A stretch of DNA of 64,000 nt from Pantanalinema sp. (GCA_036704125.1 DATNQI010000033.1:1-64000), one strand, 5' to 3'. Numbered from the stretch's first letter, positions 34,145 to 43,361 are shown. Notes: generated by a model not told the origin, from the letters alone. Made by a program: numbers and translations.

Positions 34145-36404
34145 CACCTCGGGGCCGGTGGGAACGCCCGTCCGCCGCAACGACGCCCGGGCCAAGGTGA
34201 AGGGCGACACCAAGTACGGCGGGGACCTGGCGGGTGCCGATGCCCTGCACGTGGCGGTCCTGCGCAGCGCGCACGCCCACGCCGAGATCCTGGGCATCGA
34301 CAAGCGCGAGGCCGAGGCCCTTCCCGGGGTGGTCGCCGTCTACACCGCCGAGGACGTGCCCGGCACCAACACCCACGGCCTGATCAGCCGCGACCAGGAG
34401 CTGATCGCAAGCCGCTTCGTCCGCTACACCGGCGACGCGGTGGCGGTGGTGGTCGCCGAGACCGCCAAGATCGCCCACCGCGCCCTCAAGGCGATCAAGG
34501 TCGATTACCGCCCGCTGCCCGGCGTCTTCTCCATCGACGAGGCCCTGGCCGAGGGCGCTCCGTCGGTCCACCCGAACGGCAACGTGTTCGGCAACCAGCC
34601 CATCCGGCGAGGCGACGCCGCGGCCGCCATGGCCGGCGCCTTCGTCACGGTCGAGGCCACCTACGAGACCCAGGCCGTCGATCACGCGTTCCTCGACCTG
34701 GAGGCCGGCATGGCCTACATGGACGGCGACGTCCTCACCATCGAGGCCTCCGGCCAGTGGGTCCACGAGGAGCAGCGCCTGCTTGCGATCGCGCTCGGCC
34801 TGCCGCTCGAGAAGGTGCGCTGCATCCAGCCCGCGACCGGCGGCGCCTTCGGCGGGCGCGAGGACCTGGGCATCCAGCTCTATCTCGGGCTTGCGGCCCT
34901 CAAGACCGGCCGCCTGGTGCGCCAGGACTACGACCGCGCCGAGTCCATGACCGCGCGCCACAAGCGCCACCCCCTGCGCATCCACTACAAGCTCGGCGCT
35001 GACCGAGAGGGCAACCTGGTCGCGGCCGAGGTCAAGGCCTACACCGAGAAGGGGGCCTACGCCTCGACCGGCATCGCCGTCATGCGCAAGTCCGCAAGCC
35101 ACGCCACCGGTCCCTACCGCGTCCCCAACATCCACGTGGACGTGATCGGCGTCTACACCAACCACAACCCCAACGGCGCCATGCGCGGCTTCGGCGCGGC
35201 CCAGATGGCGGTGGCCTACGAGGGGACCATGGACCTGCTTGCCGACAAGCTCGGCATGGACCGCCTGGAGCTCCGGCGCAAGAACGTCATCCGCCAGGGC
35301 GAGATGGTGACGACCACCCAGATCGTGCCGGTGGCGACCGCGGCCGAGTGCCTCGAGGAGGCCCAGCGCCGCATCGGGTGGGACGCCAGGAACTACGAGA
35401 CCGATAAGCCTCACCTCAGGCGCGGCTACGGCCTCTCGAGCTTCTGCTTCGGCCTCGGCTACGGGGGGGGCTTCCCCGACGCCTCGCGCGCGCGGGTGCG
35501 CTTCGCCGAGGACGGTGCGCTGGAGCTGTACACCGGCGCGGTCGAGGTCGGCCAGGGCCTTACCACGGCCATGGCGCAGATCGCAGCCCAGGAGTGCGGC
35601 GTTCCGGCCGAGTCGGTCCGGGTGATCTGGGCCGACAGCGCCAGGACCCCCGAGGCCGGTTCGAGCTCTGCGAGCCGCCAGACCTACTTCACGGGCTCGG
35701 CGGTTCGCCTTGCGGCCTCTGAGCTCAAACAGCAGCTCCTCGACATCGCCGCGGCCATGGTCGGCGTCCACTGGGACGACCTGACGCTGAGCGAGGGCCA
35801 CGTGGTCGGGCACCAGATCCCGGCCGGCCACTGCCCGATTTCCGACGTGGTCGCCGAGGGCCGCAAGCGCGGCTACTCGCTGGAGGCGACCTCCCTGTTC
35901 AAGCCGCCCACCGTGCCCGAGGGCAAGGACGGCCTGTCGCCCCTCTCCTTCGTCACCTACCTCTTCGGCAGCCACGCCTGCTCGGTCCTGGTGGACGTCG
36001 AGACGGGCGAGGTCCAAGTGGAGAGGATCGTGGCGGTCCACGACGTGGGCAAGGCCATCAACCCGCAGCTCGTGAGCGGCCAGATCGAGGGCGGCGTCGC
36101 CCAGGGGCTCGGCATGGCCCTGATGGAGGAGGTCGTGCGCCGCGAGGGCAAGATCCTCAACCCGGGCTTCACCGACTACATCCTGCCCACCATGGTGGAC
36201 GTGCCCCAGATCGAGGCGGTGGGCCTCGAGCACCCCGACCTGGGCGGCCCTTACGGGGCGCGCGGCATCGGCGAGCCCCCGCTGATCGGTACTCCGCCCG
36301 CGATCCTCTCGGCGATCGCGGACGCCATCGGCACCCAGGTGACGCAGCTGCCCGCGACCCCCGAGCGCGTTTGGCGCGCCATCCAGCAGAAGGCCAAGCC
36401 TTGA
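34134..36404 (+). CDS. Molybdenum hydroxylase molybdopterin-binding subunit (xanthine dehydrogenase family)
   Basis: The 756-residue protein has the aldehyde-oxidase/xanthine-dehydrogenase hammerhead and two molybdopterin domains. Seen are TGGAFGGREDLGIQ, GAMRGFGAAQ, TGAVEVGQGLTTAMAQIA and the catalytic Glu in GARGIGEPPLIGTPPA. The CO dehydrogenase active-site loop with its Cys (AYRCSF) is absent, so it is not a CODH. The neighbouring purine-type deaminases point to a purine or similar N-heterocycle as substrate, but this is inference. It starts with ATG behind GCAGGAGG, overlapping the 2Fe-2S gene. Confidence 0.92.
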   Translation: MLSNTSGPVGTPVRRNDARAKVKGDTKYGGDLAGADALHVAVLRSAHAHAEILGIDKREAEALPGVVAVYTAEDVPGTNTHGLISRDQELIASRFVRYTGDAVAVVVAETAKIAHRALKAIKVDYRPLPGVFSIDEALAEGAPSVHPNGNVFGNQPIRRGDAAAAMAGAFVTVEATYETQAVDHAFLDLEAGMAYMDGDVLTIEASGQWVHEEQRLLAIALGLPLEKVRCIQPATGGAFGGREDLGIQLYLGLAALKTGRLVRQDYDRAESMTARHKRHPLRIHYKLGADREGNLVAAEVKAYTEKGAYASTGIAVMRKSASHATGPYRVPNIHVDVIGVYTNHNPNGAMRGFGAAQMAVAYEGTMDLLADKLGMDRLELRRKNVIRQGEMVTTTQIVPVATAAECLEEAQRRIGWDARNYETDKPHLRRGYGLSSFCFGLGYGGGFPDASRARVRFAEDGALELYTGAVEVGQGLTTAMAQIAAQECGVPAESVRVIWADSARTPEAGSSSASRQTYFTGSAVRLAASELKQQLLDIAAAMVGVHWDDLTLSEGHVVGHQIPAGHCPISDVVAEGRKRGYSLEATSLFKPPTVPEGKDGLSPLSFVTYLFGSHACSVLVDVETGEVQVERIVAVHDVGKAINPQLVSGQIEGGVAQGLGMALMEEVVRREGKILNPGFTDYILPTMVDVPQIEAVGLEHPDLGGPYGARGIGEPPLIGTPPAILSAIADAIGTQVTQLPATPERVWRAIQQKAKP

Positions 36405-37240
36405 CCACCAGCCGCGAAACGCTCGAGCACCTGATCCCCTTCCTGAGGGGAGACCAGCCGGTCGCGCTGGTGACCATCGTGGGGTCGAGCGGCTCGATCC
36501 CCAACGCGGTCGGGGCCAAGATGGTCGTCGCCGCCGACGGGACCCGGCTCGCCGGGACCGTCGGCGGAGGCGAGATCGAGCTGGAGGCTCTGCGCCTTGG
36601 CGCCGAGGCCGTCGCCACCGGCAAGAGCAAGATGGGCTCCTACCACCTCACGGAGAAGCACGCCCACGGGATCGGGATGATGTGCGGGGGGACGGTTCAG
36701 CTGTTCATGGAAGTCTACGCCCCGCCCACGCGCCTGGTCCTGGTGGGGGCCGGCCACGTGAACATCGAGGTGGCTCGCTTCGCGCGTCACCTCGGGATCG
36801 CGGTGACGGTCATCGACGAGCGCCCCGAGTGGGCCAGCGTCGAGAACTACCCCGACACCGAGATCATCCCCTACCGCGCCGCCGAGGGGATGAAGCGGCG
36901 GGAGTGGAAGGCCGGCGATTACCTGATCATCGCGACGGCCGACGCCGACACCGAGTCGCTACGCACGGCCATCCACTTGCCCTGCCGGTACGTGGGGCTG
37001 GTCGCGAGCAAGCGCAAGACGGTGCAGATCCTCAAGAACCTGGAAGCCGAGGGGCAAGACCTCTCGGGCCTGAAGCCCCGGCTGCGATCGCCGGTGGGCC
37101 TCGATCTCGGGGGCAAGTCCCCGGCCGAGCTCGCCCTGTCGATCGTGGCCGAGATCCAGGCCGATCGCAACGGTCGCGACGCGCGCCCCCTGTCCTTCGT
37201 CGATCGGATCCCCGCCTCCAAGGAGAAGGCCGCGACGTGA
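36401..37240 (+). CDS. xdhC: XdhC-family molybdenum hydroxylase maturation protein
   Basis: The 279-residue protein contains the XdhC N-terminal motif ALVTIVGSSGSIPNAVGAKM, GTVGGGEIELEAL and MMCGGTVQLFMEVY. A C-terminal Rossmann-like domain follows (LVLVGAGHVNIEVARFARHL, VIDERPEWA, and VGLVASKRKTVQILKNL). XdhC binds the cofactor and inserts its sulfurated form into the large subunit. The TTG start overlaps the stop of the large-subunit gene by 4 bp, and its own stop overlaps the next GTG, so expression is coupled. Confidence 0.93.
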   Translation: MTTSRETLEHLIPFLRGDQPVALVTIVGSSGSIPNAVGAKMVVAADGTRLAGTVGGGEIELEALRLGAEAVATGKSKMGSYHLTEKHAHGIGMMCGGTVQLFMEVYAPPTRLVLVGAGHVNIEVARFARHLGIAVTVIDERPEWASVENYPDTEIIPYRAAEGMKRREWKAGDYLIIATADADTESLRTAIHLPCRYVGLVASKRKTVQILKNLEAEGQDLSGLKPRLRSPVGLDLGGKSPAELALSIVAEIQADRNGRDARPLSFVDRIPASKEKAAT

Positions 37241-37821
37241 TCGCGCGCGAGCGCGTCGCGGCCGTCGTGACCGCCGCGGGCTTCTCGTCGCGGATGGGCA
37301 GCCCCAAGGCGCTGCTCGACTGGCACGGCAAGCCCCTCTTGCAGCACCAGATGGATGGCCTCGCCGGCTTCGGCGAGGTCATCGTCGTGCTCGGGCACGA
37401 GGCCGAGCGCATCCGCTCGGAGCTGAGATTGGGGGCGAACTGTCGCGTGGTCGTCAACCCCAGCTACCCGCAAGGGAGGGCCTCCTCGCTGCGCGCGGGG
37501 TTCGAGGCGCTCGCCACGGCGCCGCAGGCCGTGCTGGTCGTCGGAGTGGACCAGCCCTTTTCAGCCGAGAGCCTCGACTTGCTCTTGGCCGCGATGGAGC
37601 CCGAGACCCCGATCGCACTTCCGGTCGCAGCGGGGCGTCGCGGTCATCCCGCGCTGTTCGCCGGCAGATTGCTCGACGAGCTGCGCCGGGTCACCGAGGA
37701 AGGCGAGGGACTCCGCGCGGTGGTACGAAGCCACCCTGTGCGCGAAGTCCCCGTGTCGGGGCCCTTCCTGGACTTGAACCGGCCTCAGGATTACGCAGAG
37801 GCCATCGTCGCCTCGCGCTGA
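37237..37821 (+). CDS. mocA: MocA-like molybdenum cofactor cytidylyltransferase
   Basis: The 194-residue protein starts VIARERVAAVVTAAGFSSRM (first codon GTG), the NTP-transferase loop, followed by GSPKALLDWHGKPLL, GRASSLRAGFEAL, VVGVDQPF and GRRGHPALF. MocA makes MCD, the dinucleotide cofactor form of xanthine-dehydrogenase-type enzymes, which fits its place directly after XdhC. A CoxD- or PucB-type maturase is a close alternative name. The start overlaps the xdhC stop (GTGA). Confidence 0.88.
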   Translation: MIARERVAAVVTAAGFSSRMGSPKALLDWHGKPLLQHQMDGLAGFGEVIVVLGHEAERIRSELRLGANCRVVVNPSYPQGRASSLRAGFEALATAPQAVLVVGVDQPFSAESLDLLLAAMEPETPIALPVAAGRRGHPALFAGRLLDELRRVTEEGEGLRAVVRSHPVREVPVSGPFLDLNRPQDYAEAIVASR

Positions 37822-37826
37822 CGCGC

Positions 37827-39194
37827 TCAGGCCAGACTCGTCGCGGCCGCCTTGTCGACCAGCTTCTTGGCCAGCCGGTTGTGCTTGCGTACCGCCTCCT
37901 CGAGGTCGAGGGTGGTGAGGCGGCCATCCCGGACGATGGCCCGGCCGTTGACGAAGACGTGGCGGGGCTTGGTGGTCTGGCAGAGGGAGAGCGCCGCCAC
38001 CGGGTCGTGGATCCCCGCCCCGGCGTAGGCCACGTCCGATAGGTCGAAGATGGCGAGGTCCGCCATCTGGCCGGGGGCGATGGAACCGATCTCGTGACGG
38101 CCGAGCACCTCCGCGCCGCCGCGGGTGGCGAGGCGAAGGGCTTCGTGGGCCGAGTACTTCATGCCGTAGCGCATGCGCCCCAGCAGGAGCGCCTGGCGGG
38201 CCTCGGCGAGCATGGAGCCGCCGTCGTTGCTCGACGAACCGTCCACCGCGAGTCCCACCCGCGCACCGGCCTCGACCAGCTCGAGGACCCGGGCGATGCC
38301 GGACCCCAGGCGCATGTTGGAGCTCGGGCAATGGGCGATGCCCGTCCGGGTCCGCCCCAAGAGGGCGACTTCCTCGTCAGTGAAGTGGATGCCGTGGGCC
38401 AGGTACACGTCCGGACCCAGCCAGTCCAGCTCCTCGAGCAGACCGAGCGGGCGCACGCCCATGGTCTCGAGGCAGAAGCGCTCCTCGTCGAGCGTCTCGG
38501 CCAGGTGGGTGTGGAGCAGAAGGCCGTGCTTGCGCGCGAAGTCGCGCGTCTCGGCCATGATGGCCTTGGTCACCGAGAAGGGCGAGCATGGCATCAGGTC
38601 GATGCGGGTCATCGCCCCGTCGCCTCGATCGTGGTACTTGGCGACCAAGCGCTCGACGTCCGCCATGATGGCGTCCGAGTCCTGCACGACCGAGTCGGGG
38701 GGCAGCCCCCCGGCGCTCTTGCCGAGCGACATGGAGCCGCGGCCGGCGTGCATGCGGATGCCAACGTCCTTGGCCGCCCGGATCACCGCGTCGAGGGTCA
38801 CGTCCGAGCCCTTGGGGAAGACGTAGAACATGTCGCTTGCCGTGGTGCAGCCCGACAGGGCGAGCTCGGAGAGGCCGCACACCGCGCTCCAGTAGACCAT
38901 CTCGGCGTCGAGCCCGGCCCAGATGGGGTACTGGGTCGTTAGCCACTCGAAGAGCTCGGCATTCTGCGCCGCGGGAAGGCCGCGGGTCAGGGTCTGGTAG
39001 AGGTGGTGGTGGGTGTTGACCAGCCCCGGGATCGCGAGGTGACCGCGCAGGTCGAGGATCTCGTCCGGGATCGCGTCGCTGGTCGCTGCATCGGCCAGGC
39101 GATCGCCCTCGATCAGCAGGTCCATCGTGACGCACTCGCCGGCGTTCGCCGTCATGGGCGCGACCTGGAGGTTTCTCAGCAGGATGGTGGACAT
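37827..39194 (-). CDS. 8-oxoguanine deaminase-like amidohydrolase
   Basis: The 455-residue metal-dependent hydrolase has the HxH motif GLVNTHHHLYQTLTRGLPAA, then the segment QNAELFEWLTTQYPIWAGLD characteristic of 8-oxoguanine deaminases. LHTHLAETLDEE, GIAHCPSSNMRLGSGIA and the catalytic Asp region LAVDGSSSNDGG follow. The family releases ammonia from 8-oxoguanine or related aminopyrimidine/purine rings. Here it probably feeds or clears purines connected with the hydroxylase. It is convergent with mocA, ending 5 bp away, and in tandem with another deaminase. Substrate is inferred, with isocytosine as an alternative. Confidence 0.8.
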   Translation of the reverse strand: MSTILLRNLQVAPMTANAGECVTMDLLIEGDRLADAATSDAIPDEILDLRGHLAIPGLVNTHHHLYQTLTRGLPAAQNAELFEWLTTQYPIWAGLDAEMVYWSAVCGLSELALSGCTTASDMFYVFPKGSDVTLDAVIRAAKDVGIRMHAGRGSMSLGKSAGGLPPDSVVQDSDAIMADVERLVAKYHDRGDGAMTRIDLMPCSPFSVTKAIMAETRDFARKHGLLLHTHLAETLDEERFCLETMGVRPLGLLEELDWLGPDVYLAHGIHFTDEEVALLGRTRTGIAHCPSSNMRLGSGIARVLELVEAGARVGLAVDGSSSNDGGSMLAEARQALLLGRMRYGMKYSAHEALRLATRGGAEVLGRHEIGSIAPGQMADLAIFDLSDVAYAGAGIHDPVAALSLCQTTKPRHVFVNGRAIVRDGRLTTLDLEEAVRKHNRLAKKLVDKAAATSLA

Positions 39195-39225
39195 GGGCCC
39201 TCCCGTCAGCCTAAGGGGACAGGCG

Positions 39226-40593
39226 TTATCTTACCCCGGACGAGAGCAAGGAGCCAGCAGCGCCGACCCGCTTCAGGACGCGATCCAGGGCCTGGGGGAC
39301 CTCGGCCAGGACGGCGGCCTCGTCGAAGGTGAGCAGCTGCGAGTCCCGGTAGACCATGCGCCCGTCGACCATGGTCATCCGAACGTCCGTCGTGCGGGCC
39401 GCGTAGACGAGCTGCGAGTAGACGTTCTCCTCGGTGCTCGGCACCACGTGCGAGCCGGTGAGGGCGACGGCGACCACGTCCGCGCGCTTGCCCACCTCGA
39501 GGCTGCCCAGCTCGTGCTCCTGGCCGATGGCCCGCGCCCCGCCGAGGGTGGCGAGCGCGAAGACCTGGGGGGCCGGCATGCTGGTTGGGCCGTGGATCGG
39601 CTTCTGGATGAGGGCCGCCATGCGCATCTCCTGGAAGCCGTCGAGGTTGTTGTTGCAGGGCGCGCCGTCCGCGCCGATCGACACGTGGATCCCGCGCGAC
39701 AGCAGGTCGGGGACCTGTGCGATGCCCGAGCCCAGTTTCAGGTTGGAGGAAGGGCAGTGCAGCACCTTGGTGCCGGTTCGGGCCAGGATCTCCTTTTCGG
39801 CCTCGTCCAGCCAAATGCAGTGCGCCAAGAGCAGGTTGGGGCCGGCGAGGCCCAGGTGCTCGAAGTAGGCCACGTTGCGCTTTCCGCGCTCGTTCATGAC
39901 CAGGGCGATCTCGTCCTGGTTCTCGGAGGCGTGGGTGTGGACCAGCACCCCGAAGTGGCGCGCCGCCTCCCCGACCTTGCGCAGCAGCTCCTCGGTGCAC
40001 GAGACCGCGAAGCGCGGGGCGAAGGCGTAGCGGATGCGGCCTTCGTCGGCCCCATGCCATTTCTCGAGCAGTCGGATGCTCTCGCTCAGCGAGTCGTGGG
40101 TGCCCTCCATCAGGCTTTCAGGCACCCCGCCCCCCGCGTCCATCATGACCTTGCCCACGTGAGCGCGGATCCCCGAGCGCTCGATGGCGCGGATGGCGCG
40201 ATCGGTGTGGTGAACGGTCTCCATGTCCACGATGGTCGTGGTGCCGCCCCGCAACAGCTCGGCGATTCCGAGGTAGGCGGAGGTCTCCAGGCTGTCGGGG
40301 TCGTGGCCGCCCTCGAAGGGCCAGATCCGGTCCTTGAGCCAGTCGAGCAGCAGCAGGTCATCGGCCAGGCCGCGGAAGAGGGTCTGGCAGAGGTGGATGT
40401 GCGTTTGGATGAGGCCCGGGATCAAGGTGAGACCCTGGCAATCGATCACCTCGGCGTCGGCCGGAGCCGCGAGCCCGGGGCCGATCCCGGCGATCCGGCC
40501 GTTCTCGACCAGGAGATCCGCGCGCAGCACGTCGCGCCGCGCGTTCATGGTGACCAGGCGTGCGTTCGTGAAAAGGGTGGTGGACCGTTGCAT
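39226..40593 (-). CDS. Guanine/S-adenosylhomocysteine-deaminase-like amidohydrolase (TrzA/AtzB family)
   Basis: The 455-residue enzyme shares the amidohydrolase core with its neighbour: [52 protein letters not shown] and [15 protein letters not shown]. The [15 protein letters not shown] segment and the length fit the cluster of MtaD/TrzA/guanine-deaminase-like proteins. It is the first of two tandem deaminase genes, about 30 bp apart. GAGGAG precedes the ATG at 40593. The exact substrate (guanine, adenosine derivatives, triazines) cannot be decided from the sequence. The context favours a purine. Confidence 0.75.
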   Translation of the reverse strand: MQRSTTLFTNARLVTMNARRDVLRADLLVENGRIAGIGPGLAAPADAEVIDCQGLTLIPGLIQTHIHLCQTLFRGLADDLLLLDWLKDRIWPFEGGHDPDSLETSAYLGIAELLRGGTTTIVDMETVHHTDRAIRAIERSGIRAHVGKVMMDAGGGVPESLMEGTHDSLSESIRLLEKWHGADEGRIRYAFAPRFAVSCTEELLRKVGEAARHFGVLVHTHASENQDEIALVMNERGKRNVAYFEHLGLAGPNLLLAHCIWLDEAEKEILARTGTKVLHCPSSNLKLGSGIAQVPDLLSRGIHVSIGADGAPCNNNLDGFQEMRMAALIQKPIHGPTSMPAPQVFALATLGGARAIGQEHELGSLEVGKRADVVAVALTGSHVVPSTEENVYSQLVYAARTTDVRMTMVDGRMVYRDSQLLTFDEAAVLAEVPQALDRVLKRVGAAGSLLSSGVR

Positions 40594-40604
40594 GGACGAA
40601 CTCC

Positions 40605-41522
40605 TCAGAGGGTGGCCGCGCTCGGGGCGGATTCGCTGGCGACGGGGCGGCGCATCAGGTCCATGGCCATGCCGACGAAGACGATGGCGATCCCGACCCA
40701 CTGGATCGGATCCGGGCGCTCGCCGAGCATGGCAAAGGAGCCCGCGAGCCCGAAGACGGGCACCAGGTAGGCGAAGGCCCCGGCCTTCGCGGCAGGCAAC
40801 TTGCTGAAGCCCCAGTACCAGCCGGCGTAGCTGAAGGCCGTCGAGAAAAGGGCCAGCACCAGCATCGCCCCCCAGGTCGTCGGGGACAGGCCGGATGCAA
40901 GGGCCGACAGGCGCGGCATCGGCACTGCGGGCAGCATGGCGAGCGTGGCGATCCACATGGCCAGTGCGGTACTGAAGAGGGGCGGCAGCTGCTTGCTGAT
41001 GAACTGGCTGAGCACGGAGGCGAGGGCCGTGCAGAGGGGGGCGATGAGGATGATGAGCACGGCGAGCGGCGAGCCGCCGCCGGCCAGGCCGGTGCTCGCC
41101 GTGACCAGGACGACGCCCGCGAACGAGATGAGCAGGCTGATCTTGCGGCGGGTCGGGACCCGCTCCTTGGACACGTACCGGGCGAGGATCGCGGTGAAGA
41201 TGGGGCTGCTCGAGACGAGGACCCCGGTGATCCCGGCCGGCGTCCCCATGCCCTGGCCGATGGTCGCGAACAGGTTGAAGCCCGCCAGGCCAATCAGGCC
41301 GAGCAGGGCGACGAGGCCGAGGGTCTTGGCGGAGAGCCCCTTGAGGCTGCGGCGGTGAACGAAGAGGAACGGGGTGAGGGCGATGGCGGCGATGCCCAGG
41401 CGCAGGAGGATGGCCTCGAAGGGGGTGAGCTCCTGGAGGGCGATCTGGACGAGGGGGAAGCCTTGGCCCCAACCGATCGCCACCAGGACGAGAATGGCGA
41501 TCGGCATGAGTTGAGGGTTCAC
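40605..41522 (-). CDS. EamA/DMT-family transporter
   Basis: The 305-residue membrane protein has ten predicted helices in two EamA halves. The first begins [20 protein letters not shown] and contains [11 protein letters not shown]. The second contains [20 protein letters not shown] and [20 protein letters not shown], the typical EamA end. It lies 11 bp before the deaminase gene on the same strand, so it may export or import a purine or related metabolite. That link is positional only. The GTG start is preceded by AAGGAG. Confidence 0.88.
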   Translation of the reverse strand: MNPQLMPIAILVLVAIGWGQGFPLVQIALQELTPFEAILLRLGIAAIALTPFLFVHRRSLKGLSAKTLGLVALLGLIGLAGFNLFATIGQGMGTPAGITGVLVSSSPIFTAILARYVSKERVPTRRKISLLISFAGVVLVTASTGLAGGGSPLAVLIILIAPLCTALASVLSQFISKQLPPLFSTALAMWIATLAMLPAVPMPRLSALASGLSPTTWGAMLVLALFSTAFSYAGWYWGFSKLPAAKAGAFAYLVPVFGLAGSFAMLGERPDPIQWVGIAIVFVGMAMDLMRRPVASESAPSAATL

Positions 41523-41554
41523 GTTTGCTCCTTGAAGGGTTCGGAAAAACGCCC

Positions 41555-41584
41555 GGGGCAGGGAGGGGCGACCCTCCCTGCCCC
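41555..41584 (-). terminator. Terminator after the acyl-CoA dehydrogenase gene
   Basis: A perfect 13-bp stem (41555-41567 with 41572-41584) encloses a 4-nt loop. On the minus strand it is followed by GGGCGTTTTTCC, just after the dehydrogenase stop. Confidence 0.9.
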
Positions 41585-41595
41585 GGGGCAGAGGT

Positions 41596-42774
41596 CTAGA
41601 GGCCGATGTTGCGGGCGATGACGATCCGCTGGATCTGGCTGGTGCCCTCGCCGATCTCGCACAGCTTGGAGTCGCGCATCATGCGCTCGACCGGGAAGTC
41701 CTTGGTGTAGCCGTAGCCGCCGAGGATCTGCACCGCGTTGTTGGTGACCCGGTTCGAGACCTCCGAGGTGAACAGCTTGGCCTGGGCGCCCTCGAGGGTG
41801 TGGGGAAGGCCGGCGTCCTTGAGGCGCGCCGCGTGGTAGACCATCATGCGCGCGGCGTGCAGCTCGGTGGCGGCGTCGGCGAGCATGGCCTGGACCATCT
41901 GGAACTTGCCGATGTTCTGGCCGAAGGCCACGCGCTCCTTGGCGTAGGCGAGGGCCGCCTCGTAGGCGCCGGTCGCGATGCCCAGGGCGAGGGCGGCGAT
42001 CGAGATCCGGCCGCCGTCGAGGGTCTTCATTGCCTGTTTGAAGCCGGTGCCCTCCTCGCTGATCATCAGCTCGGCGGGGATGCGGCAGTTCTGGAACGAG
42101 AGGGCCGTGGTGGGCGACCCACGCATGCCCATCTTGCGCTCGTGCTTGTCGATGGCGAAGCCGGGGGTGTCGGTGGGCACGATGAAGCTCGAGATGCCCT
42201 TGTTGCCCTTGCTCTTGTCGGTCATCGCCATGACGATGACGTACTTGGCGTGGGTGGCGTTGGTGATGAAGTTCTTGGCGCCGTTGAGGACGAAGTGGTC
42301 GCCGTCGCGGACCGCGGTGGTCTGCTGGCGCGCCGAGTCGGAGCCCGCCTGGGGCTCGGTGAGGGCCCACGAGCCCATGTACTCGCCCGAGGTCACGAAG
42401 GGCAGCCAGTCCTGCTTCTGCTTCTCGGAGCCGAAGTAGACCAGGGGCATGGAGCCCAGGCTGATGTGCGCCGCGTAGGAGAGGCCGGTCGAGCCGCAGA
42501 CCTTGGCGAGCTCCTCGACGGCCAGGACGTAGCTCATGGTGTCGGAGCCGGCGCCGCCGTAGGCCTCGGGGACGGGCACGCCCATCAGGCCGAGCTTGCC
42601 GAGCTTGTCGAAGGTCTCCTTGGCGAAGCGCTCGGTCTCGTCGATCTCGGCGGCGATGGGGGCGACCTCGCGCTTGGCGAACTCGCGAACCATCTCCTGG
42701 AGCTGCAGTTGCTCGTCGGTGAGCCCGTACAGGTTGGTGGCCGAGTAGGGGCTGTTGAGCATCGTGGTGGCCAT
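41596..42774 (-). CDS. Acyl-CoA dehydrogenase (short/branched-chain type)
   Basis: The 392-residue flavoenzyme has the N-terminal helical domain with GLMGVPVPEAYGGAG and the middle FAD segment WALTEPQAGSDSA with FVLNGAKNFITNA. The C-terminal helices contain MQILGG-like VQILGGYGYTKDFPVERMMRD. The catalytic Glu is in CEIGEGTSQIQRIVIARNIG, at the position used by SCAD, MCAD and butyryl-CoA dehydrogenases. It oxidises an acyl-CoA to the enoyl-CoA and passes electrons to ETF. ETF genes are not in the window. A clean promoter and a palindrome lie upstream, and a terminator follows. Confidence 0.93.
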   Translation of the reverse strand: MATTMLNSPYSATNLYGLTDEQLQLQEMVREFAKREVAPIAAEIDETERFAKETFDKLGKLGLMGVPVPEAYGGAGSDTMSYVLAVEELAKVCGSTGLSYAAHISLGSMPLVYFGSEKQKQDWLPFVTSGEYMGSWALTEPQAGSDSARQQTTAVRDGDHFVLNGAKNFITNATHAKYVIVMAMTDKSKGNKGISSFIVPTDTPGFAIDKHERKMGMRGSPTTALSFQNCRIPAELMISEEGTGFKQAMKTLDGGRISIAALALGIATGAYEAALAYAKERVAFGQNIGKFQMVQAMLADAATELHAARMMVYHAARLKDAGLPHTLEGAQAKLFTSEVSNRVTNNAVQILGGYGYTKDFPVERMMRDSKLCEIGEGTSQIQRIVIARNIGL

Positions 42775-42865
42775 GGTGATCCTCTCTGTGCGATCTGCCG
42801 CCGACGCATCGGGCGTGCAGCAGGGACTGGCGGTCGCCTCGGGCATGAAGCGGCACGGCGCGTCC

Positions 42866-42894
42866 ATTATAGGCGCGCTGGCGGCGTTTTTCAA
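42866..42894 (-). promoter_or_regulatory. Promoter of the acyl-CoA dehydrogenase gene
   Basis: TTGAAA (42894-42889) and a perfect TATAAT (42871-42866) are 17 bp apart on the minus strand, about 92 bp before the start codon. Confidence 0.85.
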
Positions 42895-42902
42895 CCGAGG
42901 GA

Positions 42903-42920
42903 TTAACCCGGGGTTAACCC
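42903..42920. promoter_or_regulatory. Palindromic operator candidate upstream of the acyl-CoA dehydrogenase promoter
   Basis: A perfect palindrome TTAACCC-G-GGGTTAA (42903-42917) overlaps a second, GGGTTAACCC (42911-42920). They end 8 bp before the -35. The position suits an activator or a TetR/GntR-type repressor. The regulator is unknown. Confidence 0.5.
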
Positions 42921-43039
42921 TCGCGCGGGGACCAGGGACCGGCAGGGCGCTCGGGCGCGCGGAGTTTCTCCGTTTTGGATCTGCGTCGGGGCCGCAGGGC
43001 ACCGCTACGATCGGGATGCTCTGAAGGAGGGAGTTCACG

Positions 43040-43219
43040 ATGGACCGAGACGCGCGCCTCAAGATGGCGCTGGAGCTGACCCGCCTGGTCTGGGATCTCA
43101 GGACTCCGCTGCCCGCCGAACAGGGGCGTGCCGAGCACATCCTGGACGTCTTCGCCTCCTGCTACGGGTGCGTCGAGGCGCTGGAGCACGTTGAGCAGCC
43201 GGTCGTTCCGGCGGACTGA
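43040..43219 (+). CDS. Small protein of unknown function (59 aa)
   Basis: ATG at 43040 with AAGGAGGG 8-10 nt upstream opens a 59-codon frame starting MDRDARLKMALELTRLVWDL and ending EHVEQPVVPAD. Codon use is of the high-GC host type, and the product is amphipathic-helical with a CYGC pair near residues 44-47. No family is recognised. The good Shine-Dalgarno and host-like composition support a real gene between divergent acyl-CoA dehydrogenase and the lipoprotein gene downstream. Confidence 0.55.
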   Translation: MDRDARLKMALELTRLVWDLRTPLPAEQGRAEHILDVFASCYGCVEALEHVEQPVVPAD

Positions 43220-43361
43220 GCGTTCCGGCGACGCCGTCCCTTCGATCCGCCAAATGGCCTACCTCGCGGGGGCCATCCGGCGGATCTCTTTGCGGGCGTC
43301 TTGTGCGATGATTCGAACAACCAAGCGGTCGCACTCGCGTCTTCAAGGAAAGGAAGCGGCG

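Noticed and set aside
34134-36404. Aerobic CO dehydrogenase large subunit
   Set aside because: The AYRCSF active-site loop of CoxL is absent. The sequence has the AMRGFG and GARGIGEPP pattern of xanthine-dehydrogenase-type enzymes.
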